This document shows positions 8,614-17,073 of a stretch of DNA of 64,000 bases, one piece after another (position 1 is the stretch's first letter; every line of letters starts with the position of its first letter). The stretch spans positions 1,524,001-1,588,000 of the forward strand of contig NZ_CP076538.1 of assembly GCF_018885265.1 (NCBI RefSeq), read 5' to 3'. The notes beneath the pieces are model-generated. The model was not told where the DNA came from. It worked only from the letters and a program-made list of their open reading frames with translations, and made no database searches. The translations under genes were made by a program, and so were the position numbers. The DNA comes from Amycolatopsis aidingensis. Lineage in GTDB: Bacteria > Actinomycetota > Actinomycetes > Mycobacteriales > Pseudonocardiaceae.

Positions 8614-8856
8614 CTGGACCTCCTCGGGGATCGAGTGAACTCCAGGATAGGGTCGCGGTCAACAACTAACCTCATCTTTATAGGACTAGTTAAGGATTAA
8701 CTTAGGTGTGTCCGGGATGTGTCCGTATTTACTTAGTGGTGTTATACCTACGAAGGTCTGTTGAACGGGGTAGTGCCGGGCAATACGTTGGGTGAGTCCA
8801 GTTTTGGTGAGGCCAATCGCCCCACCTGATTCTCCCCTGCGTGCAAGGACACTGTC

Positions 8857-9411
8857 ATGTTCAAAAATATGTTCATGAGGACTTTCCTGGCGGCCGCGGC
8901 TACTCTTTCCCTGGCATTTGCCGGACCGGTGGCCCAGGCAGAGGTCGCCGCGGAAGGTCACGCCATCACGGCCACCGAGATCGAAGCCATGGCGCAGCAG
9001 CAGGCCGCGCCACCGCCGGGCGGGTGGCAGACCCCGAGTCGTCGTAGCTACTACCTGCTGAGTTCCTGTCGACCGTACGCCTCGGCGATCCGGCAGGGCG
9101 CCGCGGCCTGGGCGGGCCTGAGCGAGGGCGGCGGCACCCCGGTGGAGTGCCGCAACAGCTACATCACCGACTGCGGGGGCGGCTCCCGGGTCGTCGGCTG
9201 CAACTGGGGTCGCGGCCAGCGGATCGCGCTCTACATGGGTGGCGTCAACGATGACGCGTTGCTGGCGGCGCACGAGTTCGGCCACGACTGGTACGGCCAT
9301 TCCAGCTACCGGTGCGCGGGCTGGAGCAGTCCGGCCCATGTGATGGCGCCTTCGATCTGCAACGGTCCGAGCTTGACGAGTGACGCCGGGCTCGCCCATC
9401 AGTCCAGCTGA
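8857..9411 (+). CDS. Snapalysin-like (M7 type) secreted zinc metalloprotease
   Basis: A 184-residue secreted protein: a signal peptide ends near AQAEVAAEG (about residue 28), followed by a short pro-region rich in Gln and Ala. The mature part contains LAAHEFGHDWYGHSS, an HExxH zinc site with a third histidine. This is followed by RCAGWSSPAHVMAPSICN, which parallels the CSELMSGG..SCTNA region of snapalysin, the small Streptomyces neutral protease. The usual GLPDxYS after HExxH is replaced by WYGHSS, so the third zinc ligand may differ. An AAGGA site at about 8845-8849 supports ATG 8857; in-frame ATGs at 8869 and 8875 are alternatives. Assignment is by motif order, hence moderate. Confidence 0.65.
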   Translation: MFKNMFMRTFLAAAATLSLAFAGPVAQAEVAAEGHAITATEIEAMAQQQAAPPPGGWQTPSRRSYYLLSSCRPYASAIRQGAAAWAGLSEGGGTPVECRNSYITDCGGGSRVVGCNWGRGQRIALYMGGVNDDALLAAHEFGHDWYGHSSYRCAGWSSPAHVMAPSICNGPSLTSDAGLAHQSS

Positions 9412-9433
9412 GGCAGGATTCGCGACAGTCAAT

Positions 9434-9482
9434 GAATGTTGCGGGAGTTCGTTCGGTTGCGAGCCGGACTCTCGCAACATTC
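9434..9482 (+). terminator. Terminator hairpin after the snapalysin-like gene
   Basis: Arms 9434-9451 and 9465-9482 pair over 18 bp with two G-U wobbles (outer stem GAATGTTGCG with its complement) around a 13-base loop. It starts 22 bp after the stop at 9411. Confidence 0.7.
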
Positions 9483-9570
9483 CTGTGTGTCACCCGGACG
9501 GCCGTGTACCCTCACTCGAACATGAAGCATACTCACAAGTAGCTCTCGTTCTCGGGTGGAGGGAAGGTAC

Positions 9571-10806
9571 ATGCTTGGCAACAGGCGGTTCGTGACCCTC
9601 GCCGCGGTGCTGGCGCTGGTCGCGGCGGTCCCCGCGGTGTCAGCCGCGGTCGCGGCACCGGCGGACCCCCGGACCAGGCAGGCGCTGTTCGTCGGGAACA
9701 ACTGGGACGGAACGGTGGACGTGCTCAGCCCGGACGCCGGGCTGGAGCGGATCCGCCGGATCGACGTCGTGCCCGACCTCGACCAGCGGCTGCGCGAGAT
9801 CTACACCAACCCGGTGCGGCTGCTGTACTTCCTCGGGATCCGGCTCGCCATCGGCGAGGGACACGATCAGCTCGTGGACGATATGTACACCACGGCCGAC
9901 GGCCGCACCTTGGTCGTCTCCCGGCCCAGCCTCGCCGATGTCGTTGCCATCGACCTCGCGGGCGGCGGGCTGAAGTGGCGGTTCCCGGTGGAGGGCCAGC
10001 GATCGGACCATATGGCGATCTCACCGGACGGTCAGCACGTCGCGGTGTCCGCTTCCACCGCCAACCTGGTGCATATCCTCGATGTCCACACCGGACAGGA
10101 GGTCGGCCGGTTCCCCTCCGGGGACTCGCCGCACGAGAACGTGTACTCCCGCGACGGTTCCCGGATCTTCCACGCCAGTATCGGCCACGTCTACACGCCG
10201 TTGGACGGGAACTGGGCCGACAGCACCAAGGGCGCCCGCTACTTCCAGGTGGTCGACAGCACCACCAACGAGGTCGTGCGCAGGCTGGACATGGGCGCCG
10301 AGCTTCGTGCGGCCGGGTACCCGGACATGAGCTCGGCCGTGCGGCCGATGACCTTCTCCGCCGACGAGCGATTCGTGTACTTCCAGGTGTCCTTCTTCCA
10401 CGGTTTCATCGAGTACGACCTGGAGCGGGACCGGGTGACCCGGGTGGCCAGCCTGCCGATCCCGGAAGAAGCGCAGGACATTCCGCGGGAGCAGTACCCG
10501 CTGGACTCCGCGCACCACGGTATCGCGATGAACCCACAGGGCACCGAACTGTGCGTGGCGGGCACGGTGTCGGACTACGCCACGATCGTGTCGCAGGAGA
10601 CCTTCCGGAACAAGGGACTGGTGCGGTCCGGGACCAAGCCCTACTGGGCGACGCCGAGTAGCGACGGGCAGTACTGCTTCGTGTCCTGGAGTGGTACCGA
10701 CAGCGTCTCAGCGGTTTCCTACCAGACAGGGGCGGAGGCCGGTAGCGCCGCGGTCGGTGACCACCCGCAGCGGATGCGGCTGGGCCGGATCGCGTTGCCG
10801 GGCTGA
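9571..10806 (+). CDS. Secreted YncE-like beta-propeller protein
   Basis: A 411-residue protein with a Sec signal (MLGNRRFVTLAAVLALVAAV, cleavage near AVAAPA). The rest shows repeated propeller-blade motifs typical of YncE / WD40-like proteins: VDVLSPDAG, TTADGRTLVVSRPS, AISPDGQHVAVSASTANLVHILDVHTG, YSRDGSRIFHASIGH, TPSSDGQYCFVSWSGTDSVSAVSY. Such proteins bind ligands or partners outside the membrane; no catalytic site is evident. ATG 9571 is preferred because a strong GGAGGGAAGG site lies at 9557-9567. No operon partner is close. Confidence 0.72.
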   Translation: MLGNRRFVTLAAVLALVAAVPAVSAAVAAPADPRTRQALFVGNNWDGTVDVLSPDAGLERIRRIDVVPDLDQRLREIYTNPVRLLYFLGIRLAIGEGHDQLVDDMYTTADGRTLVVSRPSLADVVAIDLAGGGLKWRFPVEGQRSDHMAISPDGQHVAVSASTANLVHILDVHTGQEVGRFPSGDSPHENVYSRDGSRIFHASIGHVYTPLDGNWADSTKGARYFQVVDSTTNEVVRRLDMGAELRAAGYPDMSSAVRPMTFSADERFVYFQVSFFHGFIEYDLERDRVTRVASLPIPEEAQDIPREQYPLDSAHHGIAMNPQGTELCVAGTVSDYATIVSQETFRNKGLVRSGTKPYWATPSSDGQYCFVSWSGTDSVSAVSYQTGAEAGSAAVGDHPQRMRLGRIALPG

Positions 10807-10833
10807 GCTCCGCCGCGGTGTTAGGGTGGCGCG

Positions 10834-11508
10834 GTGCGCGCTACTCCGGAGGCCGCAGGGGGCGATTCCGCTCGCCGCGCCGGTGGGCGTCTGCCCAGCG
10901 GCAGGCACGGCCTGAGCCGGGAGGACGTGGCGGCCTCCCAGCGGGAGCGGATCGTCCGCGGGCTGTTCGAGGTGGTGGCCGAGAAAGGTTATCCGGTGGC
11001 CACCATCGGCGATGTGGTGGAACGGGCCGGAGTGTCCCGCCGCACCTTCTACGAGCATTTCACCGGTAAGGAATCCTGTTTCCTGGCCGCGTTCGACGGG
11101 GCCGTCGCCGAGGTCGGTGCCCAGCTCGACGCCGCGCTCGAAGCCATCCCCCGGCACGAATGGCGGGCCAGGGTCCGGCAGTCCTGGCGGGCCTTCCTCG
11201 GTGCGCTGGCCGCGAACCCGGCGGCCGCCTGGTCGCTCTACATCGAGACGTTCGCCGCCGGTCCCGCGCTCGCCGCGCGCACCACCGCCGTGAACTCGGG
11301 TTTCGCCGAGACCTTCCGCAGGCTGCACCGGCTGGCACGACGGCAGGACCCCACCATCAGGGAACTGCCGCCGGAGGTGTTCGAGCTCTACATCGGCGGT
11401 ACGGCCGAACGCATCCGTACCTGCCTGCACACCCGCGGCGCCGGCGCCCTTCCCGAGCTCGAGGACCTCTTCGTGCACACTATCGTTCTGCTTTTCGGCA
11501 AGTCCTGA
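10834..11508 (+). CDS. TetR family transcriptional regulator
   Basis: A 224-residue regulator. The N-terminal helix-turn-helix reads RIVRGLFEVVAEKGYPVATIGDVVERAGVSRRTFYEHFTGKESCFLAAFD, matching the TetR DNA-binding domain after a 30-residue basic leader. The C-terminal ligand domain is variable. The GTG start at 10834 has a TAGGGT -10 box at 10822-10827 ending six bases before it, so the mRNA is probably leaderless. Its target is not obvious: no clear palindrome lies in its own promoter, and the next gene (11683) has operator-like inverted repeats upstream. Confidence 0.88.
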   Translation: MRATPEAAGGDSARRAGGRLPSGRHGLSREDVAASQRERIVRGLFEVVAEKGYPVATIGDVVERAGVSRRTFYEHFTGKESCFLAAFDGAVAEVGAQLDAALEAIPRHEWRARVRQSWRAFLGALAANPAAAWSLYIETFAAGPALAARTTAVNSGFAETFRRLHRLARRQDPTIRELPPEVFELYIGGTAERIRTCLHTRGAGALPELEDLFVHTIVLLFGKS

Positions 11509-11583
11509 GCCTGCCGCCGCCAGGTTTTGTCATCGTATGCCGAGGCGTCCGGCCGCGCGTGGCCGCCGTTTGACAAAATATCG

Positions 11584-11645
11584 ATTCTCCAGAATTGATC
11601 ATTGTCCCGCCAAGTACGGGTACTTTACCGTACCTCAGTGGTACG
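11584..11645 (+). promoter_or_regulatory. Control region of the 11683 gene with two inverted repeats
   Basis: TTGACA at 11570-11575 is a consensus -35. Downstream lie ATTCT-CC-AGAAT (11584-11595) and CGTACC-TCAGT-GGTACG (11629-11645). Both are short operator-like inverted repeats in the 174-bp gap after the TetR gene. No convincing TANNNT -10 was found at standard spacing. Confidence 0.35.
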
Positions 11646-11682
11646 TGTCAGTTTACGAACATTTCTGGAAGGAATCCGGTAA

Positions 11683-12933
11683 ATGGTTTCAATGCAATCG
11701 TGGCGGTTCGGTGCCCGGTTGGGCGCCGCCCTGAGCGGAGCGTTGCTGCTCACGGCGGCCCTGCCGGGTGCCGCGACCGCCCTCGAGCCGGAGGACCTGC
11801 CGCCGATCGGTGCCGATTCCGGCCGGTTCAACCTGCCGATCAGCTGCGCGGTCAGCCTCGGCCACGAGGCCGGTGGGCTCAAGCTCATCGACCTGCCGAT
11901 GAACGTCGACATCCAGGGTGTGGCACCCACCCAGCTGCGGCCCGGCCAGGACTTCTACCTCACGCAGGGCTCCGGCAGCATGACCTTTCCCCGGTGGCTG
12001 ACCGACTTCGGCTCCCTGTTCGGGGTCAACCGGGCGGACGCGGTGGTCACCGAGATGAACATCGGCGCGGCCAACGCGAACCCCGAGCAACGCAATATCG
12101 CCGAGGACCCCATCGAGATCAAAGATATCGGGCTGGAGCTCGGCAAGGAGCTGACCGTGCGCCTGCCGGTCGACCCCGCGGCGACGTTTCCCGACATCGG
12201 ACCGTTCACCTCGCCTGGTGCTGGGGTGGTGACCCTGCAGTTCAACAGCGCCGCGGTGCTGATCGACCTCAAGCCGGTGTGGGGAGGGTCGATCAAGGTC
12301 CGGGCCGACTGCGAACCGGTGGCCGGCAACGCGCTGTTGTCCATGGCGGTCGGTGGCCCGGCTGGTGGCCCGCCGTTGGCATTCCACGACGTTCCGTTGA
12401 ACTATCCTGCGGTCCCGGTCAACAACCAGGCCGGAATCATCAACGCACCGTACCGCTGCACGGTGCTCGGTTCCCGGTTCGACGTCGGTATCGCGGTCGG
12501 CGCCTTCACCCCGCTTTCCGTGTCGCGGAATGGCAGCATTCGTTTCACCGAGGCATCCGGAGCGCTCATCATTCCCGCCGCCACCGTCGGCGAACTGCTG
12601 GACGCGGGGATCAACACGGTGTCCGGCCGGGTGCGGGAGCTCAACCTCATCGCCGAGGGCGGTGCCCCTGGGAGGTCCAACGTGCTCGGGGACGGCTTCG
12701 ACTTCCCGGAGACGACCCTGACCAGGGGCCAGGACCTGGTGGTGGAACTGCCGCCGGATGACGGCACGCTCACCGCGGGTCCATGGCGGCCCGTGGCCGG
12801 ATCCGGCCACGTGAAGATCACCCTGGGCACCGCGGCGGCGGAGCTGAGCTTCAATGGCCAGGACCCGACGTCCGCGACCTGTGCCGCGCCTGATCCGGAA
12901 GTGATCCTGCTCGACGCACCGGTCACCGGCTGA
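11683..12933 (+). CDS. Secreted two-domain protein (DUF6801-like)
   Basis: A 416-residue secreted protein (signal MVSMQSWRFGARLGAALSGA, cleavage near ATALEP about residue 36). The mature part is two similar halves. Each begins with a Cys-containing strand (LPISCAVSL; APYRCTVLGSRFDV) and runs through FT.LS..GSI/GSGSM, a VN.A/IN.VSG..E.N block, and a GRELTVRLP / GQDLVVELPPD strand. I recall this pattern as the actinobacterial DUF6801 beta-sandwich type, but the domain number is from memory. A GGAAGGA site lies upstream of ATG 11683; ATG 11692 is possible. A strong terminator follows at 12947. Confidence 0.6.
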   Translation: MVSMQSWRFGARLGAALSGALLLTAALPGAATALEPEDLPPIGADSGRFNLPISCAVSLGHEAGGLKLIDLPMNVDIQGVAPTQLRPGQDFYLTQGSGSMTFPRWLTDFGSLFGVNRADAVVTEMNIGAANANPEQRNIAEDPIEIKDIGLELGKELTVRLPVDPAATFPDIGPFTSPGAGVVTLQFNSAAVLIDLKPVWGGSIKVRADCEPVAGNALLSMAVGGPAGGPPLAFHDVPLNYPAVPVNNQAGIINAPYRCTVLGSRFDVGIAVGAFTPLSVSRNGSIRFTEASGALIIPAATVGELLDAGINTVSGRVRELNLIAEGGAPGRSNVLGDGFDFPETTLTRGQDLVVELPPDDGTLTAGPWRPVAGSGHVKITLGTAAAELSFNGQDPTSATCAAPDPEVILLDAPVTG

Positions 12934-12946
12934 CGTCGATCGCGGG

Positions 12947-12989
12947 AACGGGGTTGTGGATTTCGGCCAAGGTAATCCACAACCCCGTT
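12947..12989. terminator. Bidirectional terminator between convergent genes
   Basis: Perfect 15-bp stem (12947-12961 with 12975-12989, AACGGGGTTGTGGAT and its complement), 13-base loop, and TTTTC after the right arm. It separates the secreted protein ending at 12933 from the methyltransferase ending at 13009. Confidence 0.85.
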
Positions 12990-13008
12990 TTCGGCGGCTG
13001 GTAGGTAC

Positions 13009-13758
13009 CTATCGGCGCACCGCGTGCAGGTGCCATACCGGGCCGGTGATCCGGCCCTTCTCGTCCAGCTGGAACTCCTCCGGATCGACCGGGACCCCGG
13101 CGTCGCCGAGCCAGCTCTCGCCCGCCCGCTCGAACGCTTCCTTGGTCATCGCGGTGGCGTAGCGGGTGAGCTGAATGTCCACAATGTTCCAATGTTCGCC
13201 GAGGTTGGTGCGCAGGTTCTCCTGGCTGATCGGCTGTGGCAGTGCTATGCCGGGACGCTCGACATCGGCGAAGCAGAACAGGTGCAGGTCCGCGCCTGGC
13301 TTCGCCACCCGGTGCAGCGCCGCCGCGTACTGCCGCTGCTGCTCGTCGGTCAGGCAGTGGTACAGCGCGCTGTCCAGCACCGTGTCGAACCGTTCGGCAT
13401 CGAGTTCGGTGAGCCGGGTGGCGTCGGACTGGACGAACCGGATCTCCACCTCGTGTTCGGCGGCTCGCTGCCTGGCCTGTTCCAGGGCGGTCGCCGCGCC
13501 GTCCACGGCGGTGACGGGGTAGCCCTGCGCGGCGATCGCGATCGCGTTGTTGCCGAGGCCGCACCCGGCGTCCAGCACCTCGCCGTGGATGCGCCCCTCC
13601 GCGAGGAGCCCGACCACGGCGGCCTGGGGCTCACCGATGTCCCATGGCACCACGTCGAAGGTGATGTCCTCACCCTTGATGGGTGGTTTGCCCTGGTAGA
13701 ACGCCTCGAAGTCGACCTCTTCCACGGCGAATGGCTGGCCGGGCTGCTCGTCAGGCAC
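13009..13758 (-). CDS. Class I SAM-dependent methyltransferase
   Basis: A 249-residue methyltransferase. Motif I is VLDAGCGLGNNAIAIA, followed by VTAVDGA (motif II acidic end), FVQSDATRL and the FDTVLDSALYHCL motif IV region. The N-terminal YQGKPPIKGEDITFDVVPWDIGEPQ is typical of a small actinobacterial subgroup whose members resemble thiopurine/tellurite-type methyltransferases. GTG 13758 is chosen as start because AGGGAAGGGG lies five bases upstream; the open frame extends further but without family sequence. Substrate unknown. It is divergent from the monooxygenase at 13910. Confidence 0.82.
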   Translation of the reverse strand: MPDEQPGQPFAVEEVDFEAFYQGKPPIKGEDITFDVVPWDIGEPQAAVVGLLAEGRIHGEVLDAGCGLGNNAIAIAAQGYPVTAVDGAATALEQARQRAAEHEVEIRFVQSDATRLTELDAERFDTVLDSALYHCLTDEQQRQYAAALHRVAKPGADLHLFCFADVERPGIALPQPISQENLRTNLGEHWNIVDIQLTRYATAMTKEAFERAGESWLGDAGVPVDPEEFQLDEKGRITGPVWHLHAVRR

Positions 13759-13839
13759 GGTGACCCCTTCCCTGTGAATAGAATTCAACGCCTGCTGAGA
13801 TCGTCCTCCTGTCCGGTCGATCATGTCAACCGAAATCCT

Positions 13840-13867
13840 TTGCCTCCGAGCCGTGCCGTGATAGAAA
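13840..13867 (+). promoter_or_regulatory. Promoter of the monooxygenase gene
   Basis: TTGCCT (13840-13845) and TAGAAA (13862-13867) are separated by 16 bp. The predicted transcription start, about 13874, falls on the first base of the palindrome at 13874-13895. Confidence 0.5.
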
Positions 13868-13873
13868 GGGCAG

Positions 13874-13895
13874 GCGGAATGACAAGTCATTCCGC
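13874..13895. promoter_or_regulatory. 22-bp palindromic operator before the monooxygenase
   Basis: GCGGAATGAC, two bases AA, then GTCATTCCGC: a perfect 10-bp inverted repeat immediately downstream of the -10 box and 5 bp before the GGAGG ribosome site of the gene at 13910. A dimeric repressor bound here would block initiation. The TetR regulator at 16433, two genes downstream, is the natural candidate. Confidence 0.7.
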
Positions 13896-13909
13896 ACACG
13901 GAGGTTCAG

Positions 13910-15412
13910 ATGGCGGAGCAGCCGGACTACCAGGTCGTCGTGGTCGGCGCGGGGTTCGGCGGCCTCGGCGCGGGTATCGCGCTGCGGCGCGCGGGCATCG
14001 AGGACTTCCTGATCATCGAGCGGGCCGGGGACATCGGCGGAACCTGGCGGGACAACACCTATCCGGATGTCGCCGTGGACCTGCCCTCGTTCACCTACCA
14101 GTTCTCCTTCGAGAAGAATCCGGACTGGTCCCGGGTTTTCCCCAAGGGCGGCGAGGTCAAGGCCTATATCGATCACTGCGCGGAGAAGTACGGCCTGTGG
14201 CCGTTCATCCGGCTGAACACCGAGATGACCGCGCGGACCTGGGACGAGGGCAACCACCTGTGGCGGATCAGCCTGCGCGAGGGCGAGCTCACCTGCCGGT
14301 ACGTGATCACGGCGCTCGGCGCGTTCATCGATCCGCGCACCCCGGACATTCCCGGCCTCGCGGACTTCGCGGGGACGGTGCTGCATACCGCGGCCTGGGA
14401 CCATCGGCACGACCTGAGCGGCGAGCGGGTCGCGGTGATCGGCACCGGTTCCACGGCGGTGCAGTTGATTCCGAAGGTGGCGAAGGTGGCCGGCAGGCTC
14501 ACCGTGTTCCAGCGCCGGGCGATCTGGGTCTTCGCAAAGCCCGACCTGAAGATCCCGCCCGCGGTCCGGGCGCTGTTTCGCAGGCTGCCGTTCACCCAGA
14601 GCGTGGTACGTGCGATCACCGCGGTGATCGTCGAACTGCTGCTGGCCGGCGTGATCGTGTCCGGCAAGCCGGGTGCCTTCGTGGCGAAGCGCGCCGAGCG
14701 GGCGATCCGGGCCTACCTGCGGACGCAGGTGCGGGACCCAGAACTGCGCCGCAAGCTCACCCCGGACTACGGGTTCGGCTGCAAGCGCCCCAGCGTGTCC
14801 AACACCTACTATCGGACCTTCACCAGGGACCATGTGGAACTGGTGACCGAGGGCATCGAGCGGATCACGCCCACCGGGGTTCGTGCCAGGGACGGCCGCG
14901 AGCACGAGGTGGACACATTGATCCTGGCCACCGGGTTCCGGCTGGCGAACGACCCGGAGAACTACCGCAAGGTGCCGGTGCGCGGGCGGGACGGTTTCGA
15001 TCTCGCGGAGTTCTTCGCCACCGAGCAGGTGCAGGCCTATGAGGGCGTGAGCATCCCCCGGTTGCCGAACAGTTTCTTCATCTTCGGGCCGTTTTCCTGG
15101 ACCGGCAGTTCCTGGCATGTGATGGTCGAGACGCAGGCGCATCACGCGCTGCGGGTGATCACCGAGGCGCGGCGACGTGGCGCCACCGCGGCCGAGGTGA
15201 CCCAGGAGGCGAACGACCGGTTCTTCGCGTTCGCCCACCGCCGCGCGAGCAGGTCGTTGCTGTTCACCAACGGATGCGAGAGCGCGAACACGTACTACAT
15301 CGATCATCACGGCGACTTCTCGTTGCTGCGCCCGACCACGGCGTTGCAGGCCTGGTGGTCCAGCCGCCGGTTTCCGCTGGACGACTATCGGTACCGGTCC
15401 CTGCCGCCGTGA
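13910..15412 (+). CDS. Flavin-dependent Baeyer-Villiger-type monooxygenase
   Basis: A 500-residue class B flavoprotein monooxygenase. FAD site GAGFGGLGAG near residue 13; GGTWRDNTYPD; the Baeyer-Villiger fingerprint FxGxxxHxxxW is present as FAGTVLHTAAWD (residues 153-164); the NADPH site is GTGSTAVQ. Family members insert oxygen next to ketones or hydroxylate heteroatoms using NADPH and O2. The usual YPG is YPD here. ATG 13910 has a GGAGG at about 13900. It probably forms a catabolic or detoxifying unit with the SDR at 15496 and the TetR at 16433; a dehydrogenase/monooxygenase pair would oxidise an alcohol to a ketone and then to an ester. Natural substrate unknown. Confidence 0.9.
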   Translation: MAEQPDYQVVVVGAGFGGLGAGIALRRAGIEDFLIIERAGDIGGTWRDNTYPDVAVDLPSFTYQFSFEKNPDWSRVFPKGGEVKAYIDHCAEKYGLWPFIRLNTEMTARTWDEGNHLWRISLREGELTCRYVITALGAFIDPRTPDIPGLADFAGTVLHTAAWDHRHDLSGERVAVIGTGSTAVQLIPKVAKVAGRLTVFQRRAIWVFAKPDLKIPPAVRALFRRLPFTQSVVRAITAVIVELLLAGVIVSGKPGAFVAKRAERAIRAYLRTQVRDPELRRKLTPDYGFGCKRPSVSNTYYRTFTRDHVELVTEGIERITPTGVRARDGREHEVDTLILATGFRLANDPENYRKVPVRGRDGFDLAEFFATEQVQAYEGVSIPRLPNSFFIFGPFSWTGSSWHVMVETQAHHALRVITEARRRGATAAEVTQEANDRFFAFAHRRASRSLLFTNGCESANTYYIDHHGDFSLLRPTTALQAWWSSRRFPLDDYRYRSLPP

Positions 15413-15495
15413 GTTGAGCACGTCTGGCGTCGCCGCGCCGCGCGATATGCCTTACCTTCGACTGATCTGGACGACGATATGTACCGGGTGAGCAG

Positions 15496-16389
15496 ATGAG
15501 TAGCAAGTGGACAGCGAAGGACATCCCGGCCCAGCATGGACGTACCGTGGTGGTCACCGGGGCGAACAGCGGGCTCGGCCTGGTCACGGCGAAGCAGCTG
15601 ACTGCGGCGGGCGCGCGGGTGGTGCTGGCCTGCCGGGACGTCGCCAAGGGTGAGGCGGCTGCCGCCGGGCTGACCGGTGACGTGCAGGTGCGTGCGCTCG
15701 ACCTCGCCGATCTCGGCTCGGTGCGGACATTCGCGGGTGAGCTCGAGGGTCCGGTGGACGTGTTGATCAACAACGCGGGCCTGATGGCGGTGCCGAAGGG
15801 GCGCACCAAGGACGGTTTCGAGACCCAGTTCGGGGTGAACCACCTCGGGCATTTCGCGCTGACCGGGCTGCTGCTGGACCGGATCACCGACCGGGTGGTC
15901 ACGCTGTCGAGTTTTCTGCACCGGCTGGGCCGTATCCGGCTGGAGGACCCGAACTTCTCTAGCGGGTACCGGCGCTGGGCGGCCTACGGCCAGTCCAAGC
16001 TGGCGAACCTGATGTTCGCCTATGAGCTGCAACGCAGGCTGGAGGCGGCGGGGTCCGGCGTGCGCTCGATGGCCGCGCATCCCGGGTATGCCGCGACCAA
16101 CCTGCAGACCAGGACCGAGTCGATCCAAGACCTCGGGATGAGGTTGATGAACCGGGTGATCGCGCAGAGCGCGGAACGTGGCGCACTGCCGACGCTGTAC
16201 GCCGCAACCGTGCCGGACTTGCCCGGTGGGTCGTTCATCGGGCCGAACCGCCCGGGGGAGATGAGCGGGTACCCGCATCGGGTCGGTTCGAACAGGGCTT
16301 CCCGCGACGAGGAGATGCAGCAACGGCTGTGGGAGCTGTCCGAGGAGCTGACCGGCGTGCGCTACCAGTTCGAGGCCGCCCGGAGCTAG
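15496..16389 (+). CDS. Short-chain dehydrogenase/reductase
   Basis: A 297-residue classical SDR of the retinol-dehydrogenase/WWOX-like group: cofactor site VTGANSGLGLVTAKQL, NNAGLM, the catalytic Ser in VVTLSS and the YGQSK Tyr-Lys pair. An Arg in ACRDVAKG after beta-2 points to NADP(H). The ATG at 15496 follows GGGTGAGCAG. It lies 83 bp after the monooxygenase on the same strand and before the TetR regulator, and is probably in the same pathway. Confidence 0.88.
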   Translation: MSSKWTAKDIPAQHGRTVVVTGANSGLGLVTAKQLTAAGARVVLACRDVAKGEAAAAGLTGDVQVRALDLADLGSVRTFAGELEGPVDVLINNAGLMAVPKGRTKDGFETQFGVNHLGHFALTGLLLDRITDRVVTLSSFLHRLGRIRLEDPNFSSGYRRWAAYGQSKLANLMFAYELQRRLEAAGSGVRSMAAHPGYAATNLQTRTESIQDLGMRLMNRVIAQSAERGALPTLYAATVPDLPGGSFIGPNRPGEMSGYPHRVGSNRASRDEEMQQRLWELSEELTGVRYQFEAARS

Positions 16390-16432
16390 CGTCGGCCGGG
16401 CCAGACGCCGACGGGTGAGATACTCGGTGTCG

Positions 16433-17059
16433 ATGACGACAGCAGCGGATCGAGCGGCGGAACGGGCGGAGCAGCGGCGTGCGGAGATCGTGCACGCGGC
16501 CTTCAAGGTGTTCACCGAGCGCGGGTACCACCAAGCAGGGATCGCGGACATCGCGAACGAGTTGGGGATCGGCCACGGCACGTTCTACCGGTACTTCGCC
16601 AACAAGCGGGACATCCTGATGCACGTGCTGGCCAACGCGGCCGAGCGGCTGATGTCGGTGATGGCCTTCGCCGACCCGCAGGCGACCAACACCGTGGCGG
16701 AGTACCGCCAGCAGGTGGAGCAGATCTGCGACCGGCTGTTCACGCTGTTCGTCGAGGATCCCGAGGTCGTACGCCTGATGTTCGTGGAGGCCCTTGGCGC
16801 GGACCCGGAGATGACCGCCCTCACCCTGGACACCTACCGCGGCCTGGCGAAGGGCACGGAGCTGTACCTGCGTAACGGCGTCGAGAAGGGCTTCTTGCGC
16901 GCCGATCTGGACACCGAGGTGACGGCCGAGGCATTGATCGGCGTGATCATTTCCTGTGGCCTGTCCCTGCTGACCGCGAAGGACCCCGCCGCCCAGCGGG
17001 ACAGGTGGATCCAGGCGGGTACCAGGGTGATGTTCGAGGGCATCCGCTCGCCCGAGTAA
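16433..17059 (+). CDS. TetR family transcriptional regulator of the monooxygenase group
   Basis: A 208-residue regulator with the TetR domain EIVHAAFKVFTERGYHQAGIADIANELGIGHGTFYRYFANKRDILMHVL, then a helical ligand-binding domain. ATG 16433 is preferred: GATACT at 16419-16424 ends eight bases before it, consistent with a leaderless transcript; GTG 16415 is an alternative. It follows the SDR by 43 bp. The palindrome at 13874-13895 is its likely operator, by position and symmetry; binding is not shown. Confidence 0.85.
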   Translation: MTTAADRAAERAEQRRAEIVHAAFKVFTERGYHQAGIADIANELGIGHGTFYRYFANKRDILMHVLANAAERLMSVMAFADPQATNTVAEYRQQVEQICDRLFTLFVEDPEVVRLMFVEALGADPEMTALTLDTYRGLAKGTELYLRNGVEKGFLRADLDTEVTAEALIGVIISCGLSLLTAKDPAAQRDRWIQAGTRVMFEGIRSPE

Positions 17060-17073
17060 CGTCCTCCGCCATT

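Noticed and set aside
8686..9480. Open frame of 264 codons on the minus strand across the snapalysin-like gene
   Set aside because: The plus strand shows a signal peptide, zinc site and ribosome site; the minus product has no family features and covers a terminator and a promoter region.
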